In this document: in pieces, positions 13,816 through 15,230 of the stretch | Layout: each line of letters starts with the position of its first letter | Position numbering within the stretch: position 1 is the stretch's first letter | Source of the DNA: JAMXLO01 sp041487355 | GTDB lineage: Bacteria > Pseudomonadota > Alphaproteobacteria > Acetobacterales > Acetobacteraceae | Length of the DNA: 15,230 nucleotides | Assembly: GCA_041487355.1 (NCBI GenBank) | Contig: JBGPND010000124.1 | Span: 1-15,230 of the forward strand | Reading direction: 5' to 3' | Program-made: the position numbers and the translations under genes | Notes under the pieces: model-generated | Seen by the model: the letters and a program-made list of their open reading frames with translations, nothing else | Database searches by the model: none | What the model was told of the DNA's origin: nothing

Positions 13816-14250
13816 TCATGGCGCATCACTGGGCAATGTCGCGAGGCCAAGCTGATAGAGGCCCTTGCGCAAAACGTCGTGCAAATCCGGCTCGCCCAGC
13901 AAGCTCTCGGCGATGGCTTCATTCGACATAGCAGATGCCTCGGCTTGCGCTGCATCTGCGTCCCGTATGGCAAACCGCCCACGGCCGATTTCCGCCACCG
14001 CCCACACCTTGTCGCGTATGTCACGTGGCAGTGCGCCGATCGCATCGCGCAGCGCGATGAACTCGGGCTCGCGCGCGAGGACATCGTCCAGGACGATGTC
14101 GCCGACCGGATTGTGCTCGCCGCGTGCCGGCTGCGGCTCGCCGAGTTCGGCTTCCGGCACTTTTTCCAGCAGGCGATCGCGGACCTTCCGCACTTCTGCG
14201 GCGAGATCGGCGATGCGTCGCGCCTCCAGCACGTCCAACTCATACAACAT
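13816..14250 (-). CDS. DUF3775-like protein of unknown function
   Basis: 144 aa from ATG 14250, with AGAGG at RBS distance; the frame extends further upstream but overlaps the previous gene. The N-terminal half (MLYELDVLEARRIADLAAEV and a Lys/Arg/Glu-rich helix) is likely a coiled segment. The C-terminal half, FIALRDAIGALPRDIRDKVW then AVAEIGRGRF, EAIAESLLGEPDLHDVLRKG and LYQLG, follows the DUF3775 pattern (FIxAL, a WLGRGD-like motif, YLLGxPLLxDYLxxGL). Function unknown. Its start overlaps the stop of the preceding gene by 11 nt, so the two are translationally coupled. Confidence 0.75.
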   Translation of the reverse strand: MLYELDVLEARRIADLAAEVRKVRDRLLEKVPEAELGEPQPARGEHNPVGDIVLDDVLAREPEFIALRDAIGALPRDIRDKVWAVAEIGRGRFAIRDADAAQAEASAMSNEAIAESLLGEPDLHDVLRKGLYQLGLATLPSDAP

Positions 14251-14638
14251 AGGATACCTCTCGGATGCCTGTGGTCTCGCCGTGCACGGCGGGCACTTCG
14301 CCCCCGCCCTGCAAAACCATGCCACGGATTACCGCGGGCAGTTTCCATGCCAGTCGGCCCCAGAATTCGTCCAATGCCAGCCCGGCCAGGGTGCCCCGGC
14401 CCTGCACCCGTTCGTCGCGAACCAGCCGCCAGTCGTGTGGGGCGATGGGCAGACGCTCACCTTTGACGAGCCAGCACGCCATGACTTTTCCCGAGCCCGC
14501 CTTGGTGAACCGGTCCGTGAGGTCGGGCCATGAGCCTCGTTCGCCGACGGGCAATACCCCAGGCATGGGGTCGAGCGGGATGAGCGCCTTCTCATGCAGG
14601 CCCCACAGGTCTGCGATCAGCTCGTCGATCGGCTGCAT
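14240..14638 (-). CDS. Uncharacterised protein, first gene of an FNR-box operon
   Basis: 132 aa from ATG 14638, chosen because GGAGG lies about 8 nt upstream and because the longer form (from 14710) would begin inside the FNR-type box. The sequence starts MQPIDELIADLWGLHEKALI and is unusually rich in Trp and Gly, with motifs GSWPDLTDRFTKAGSGKVMA, LVKGERLPIAPHDWRLVRDE and ALDEFWGRLAWKLPAVIRGM. There is no signal peptide or membrane helix. I do not recognise the family. It overlaps the DUF3775-like gene by 11 nt, which suggests a linked function. Confidence 0.72.
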   Translation of the reverse strand: MQPIDELIADLWGLHEKALIPLDPMPGVLPVGERGSWPDLTDRFTKAGSGKVMACWLVKGERLPIAPHDWRLVRDERVQGRGTLAGLALDEFWGRLAWKLPAVIRGMVLQGGGEVPAVHGETTGIREVSYVV

Positions 14639-14709
14639 AGCTGCGCCTCCGTCACAGGAGCTTGCAGGTGTCGCAGGAGTTGCGTAGCGGGACGTGTGGC
14701 GGGTGGTCA

Positions 14710-14723
14710 TTGATCTGGGTCAA
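14710..14723 (-). promoter_or_regulatory. FNR/FixK-type box overlapping the MBL-hydrolase stop codon
   Basis: TTGAT-CTGG-GTCAA, centred at 14716.5. The TGA stop of the MBL-fold gene (14720-14722, minus strand) lies inside its right half-site. A class II start would fall near 14675, 37 nt before ATG 14638. The -10 is weak (CTACGC). It most likely drives the unknown gene, the DUF3775-like gene and the helix-hairpin-helix gene. Confidence 0.65.
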
Positions 14724-15230
14724 GGCGATGCTTCGCCGTCGAGCACCAAGCGCATCCCATCAAACGCGATTCGCGCCGCGACGCCGCGTTCACCTGCGAG
14801 CCCCCGCACCCGTGCAGCAATGGATCGGGCATTCCCGCTGACAATCTCGCTACCGCAATGCGTGAAGATCGCCTGTTCGACACCATCCTCCTGGCACCAG
14901 TCGAGCTGCGTGCGTATCGACGTATGACCGATCAGCATCCCGTCGCGCTGACGTAGCAAGGGGCGTGCTATTCGCGCCCCATCGCCGATGTAAAGCTGCA
15001 CTCCGGCCAGCGCGGTATGCCGGTCCCCGATGGCCACCACATCGGGGACATAGAAGCAGGCAGAGTCTCCCAGCGTGAACCGGTACCCTACCGCCGGTGC
15101 ACGGACGGAATGCTCAACCGCGAAGGCTCGGCACACGAGGGGGCCCAAGCGAAAACTGCGTCCTGGCTCGACGCTCTTTCGATCGGCGAACGGATAGTGG
15201 CCGATGAGCGCCCAGGTCTCCGCTGTTGCA
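14720..15230 (-). CDS. MBL-fold metallo-hydrolase, C-terminal part (partial)
   Basis: The minus-strand frame is open from the right edge of the window to TGA 14720-14722, so the N-terminal part lies outside; the TTG at 15148 is internal. About 169 residues are visible, including ALIGHYPFADRKSVEPGRSF, AFAVEHSVRAPAVGYRFTLG, FYVPDVVAIGD, MLIGHTSIRTQLDWCQEDGV and AIFTHCGSEIV. The Asp in VPDVV and the His in FTHCG correspond to late metal ligands of metallo-beta-lactamase-fold enzymes of the PhnP-like/metal-dependent hydrolase type; the HxHxDH motif would be upstream. Substrate unknown. Its stop codon overlaps the FNR-type box of the next operon. Confidence 0.85.
   Translation of the reverse strand, partial: ATAETWALIGHYPFADRKSVEPGRSFRLGPLVCRAFAVEHSVRAPAVGYRFTLGDSACFYVPDVVAIGDRHTALAGVQLYIGDGARIARPLLRQRDGMLIGHTSIRTQLDWCQEDGVEQAIFTHCGSEIVSGNARSIAARVRGLAGERGVAARIAFDGMRLVLDGEASP

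Noticed and set aside
1164..14723. Palindromes as CRP sites
   Set aside because: CRP half-sites read TGTGA/TCACA; these read TTGAY/RTCAA, the FNR/FixK/DNR class.
1..15230. CRISPR array, tRNA, rRNA or intact insertion sequence
   Set aside because: No regularly spaced repeats, no cloverleaf-like or rRNA-like segments and no paired terminal inverted repeats were found by eye; the only transposase is a fragment.

Overview
The window is high-GC DNA from a proteobacterium. The protein families, the start and RBS style, and the set of FNR/FixK-type sites suggest an alphaproteobacterium, possibly Rhodospirillales or Acetobacteraceae. That placement is an inference from recognised families, not from a marker gene. 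The left edge is the 3' end of alaS. It is followed by about 1.1 kb without a convincing gene, which includes a decayed duplicate of the alaS tail.

From about 1160 to the right edge the window reads as a stress and low-oxygen island. Seven 14-bp palindromes fitting TTGAY-N4-RTCAA, plus one near-match, each lie upstream of a gene or operon. This is the recognition pattern of FNR/FixK/DNR regulators. The apparent units are: (1) a CapA-family protein and a PEBP (YbhB/YbcL) protein, plus strand; (2) an FtsH-type protease, minus; (3) an orphan GroES with a long C-terminal tail, minus; (4) a two-domain universal stress protein, plus; (5) a small conserved protein of about 90 aa, minus; (6) nitroreductase, archease, RtcB RNA ligase, THUMP protein and possibly an Hsp70 remnant, minus; (7) an L,D-transpeptidase-like lipoprotein, minus; (8) an unknown protein, a DUF3775-like protein and a helix-hairpin-helix protein, minus. 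The right edge is the C-terminal part of an MBL-fold hydrolase whose stop codon lies inside the last FNR-type box.

The common theme is protein quality control (FtsH, GroES, Hsp70 remnant, Usp), RNA end repair (archease, RtcB, THUMP), redox (nitroreductase) and envelope functions (CapA, transpeptidase), apparently under one oxygen-responsive regulator. No regulator gene is present in the window.

The island is also eroding, or its sequence carries indel errors. FtsH has a 1-nt frameshift near its C-terminus and no normal start or first membrane helix. The helix-hairpin-helix protein has a 1-nt frameshift in a G run. The transpeptidase seems to lack the middle of its catalytic domain. An Hsp70 gene is reduced to a frameshifted N-terminal fragment beside a badly decayed transposase. 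No CRISPR array, tRNA, rRNA or intact mobile element was seen.
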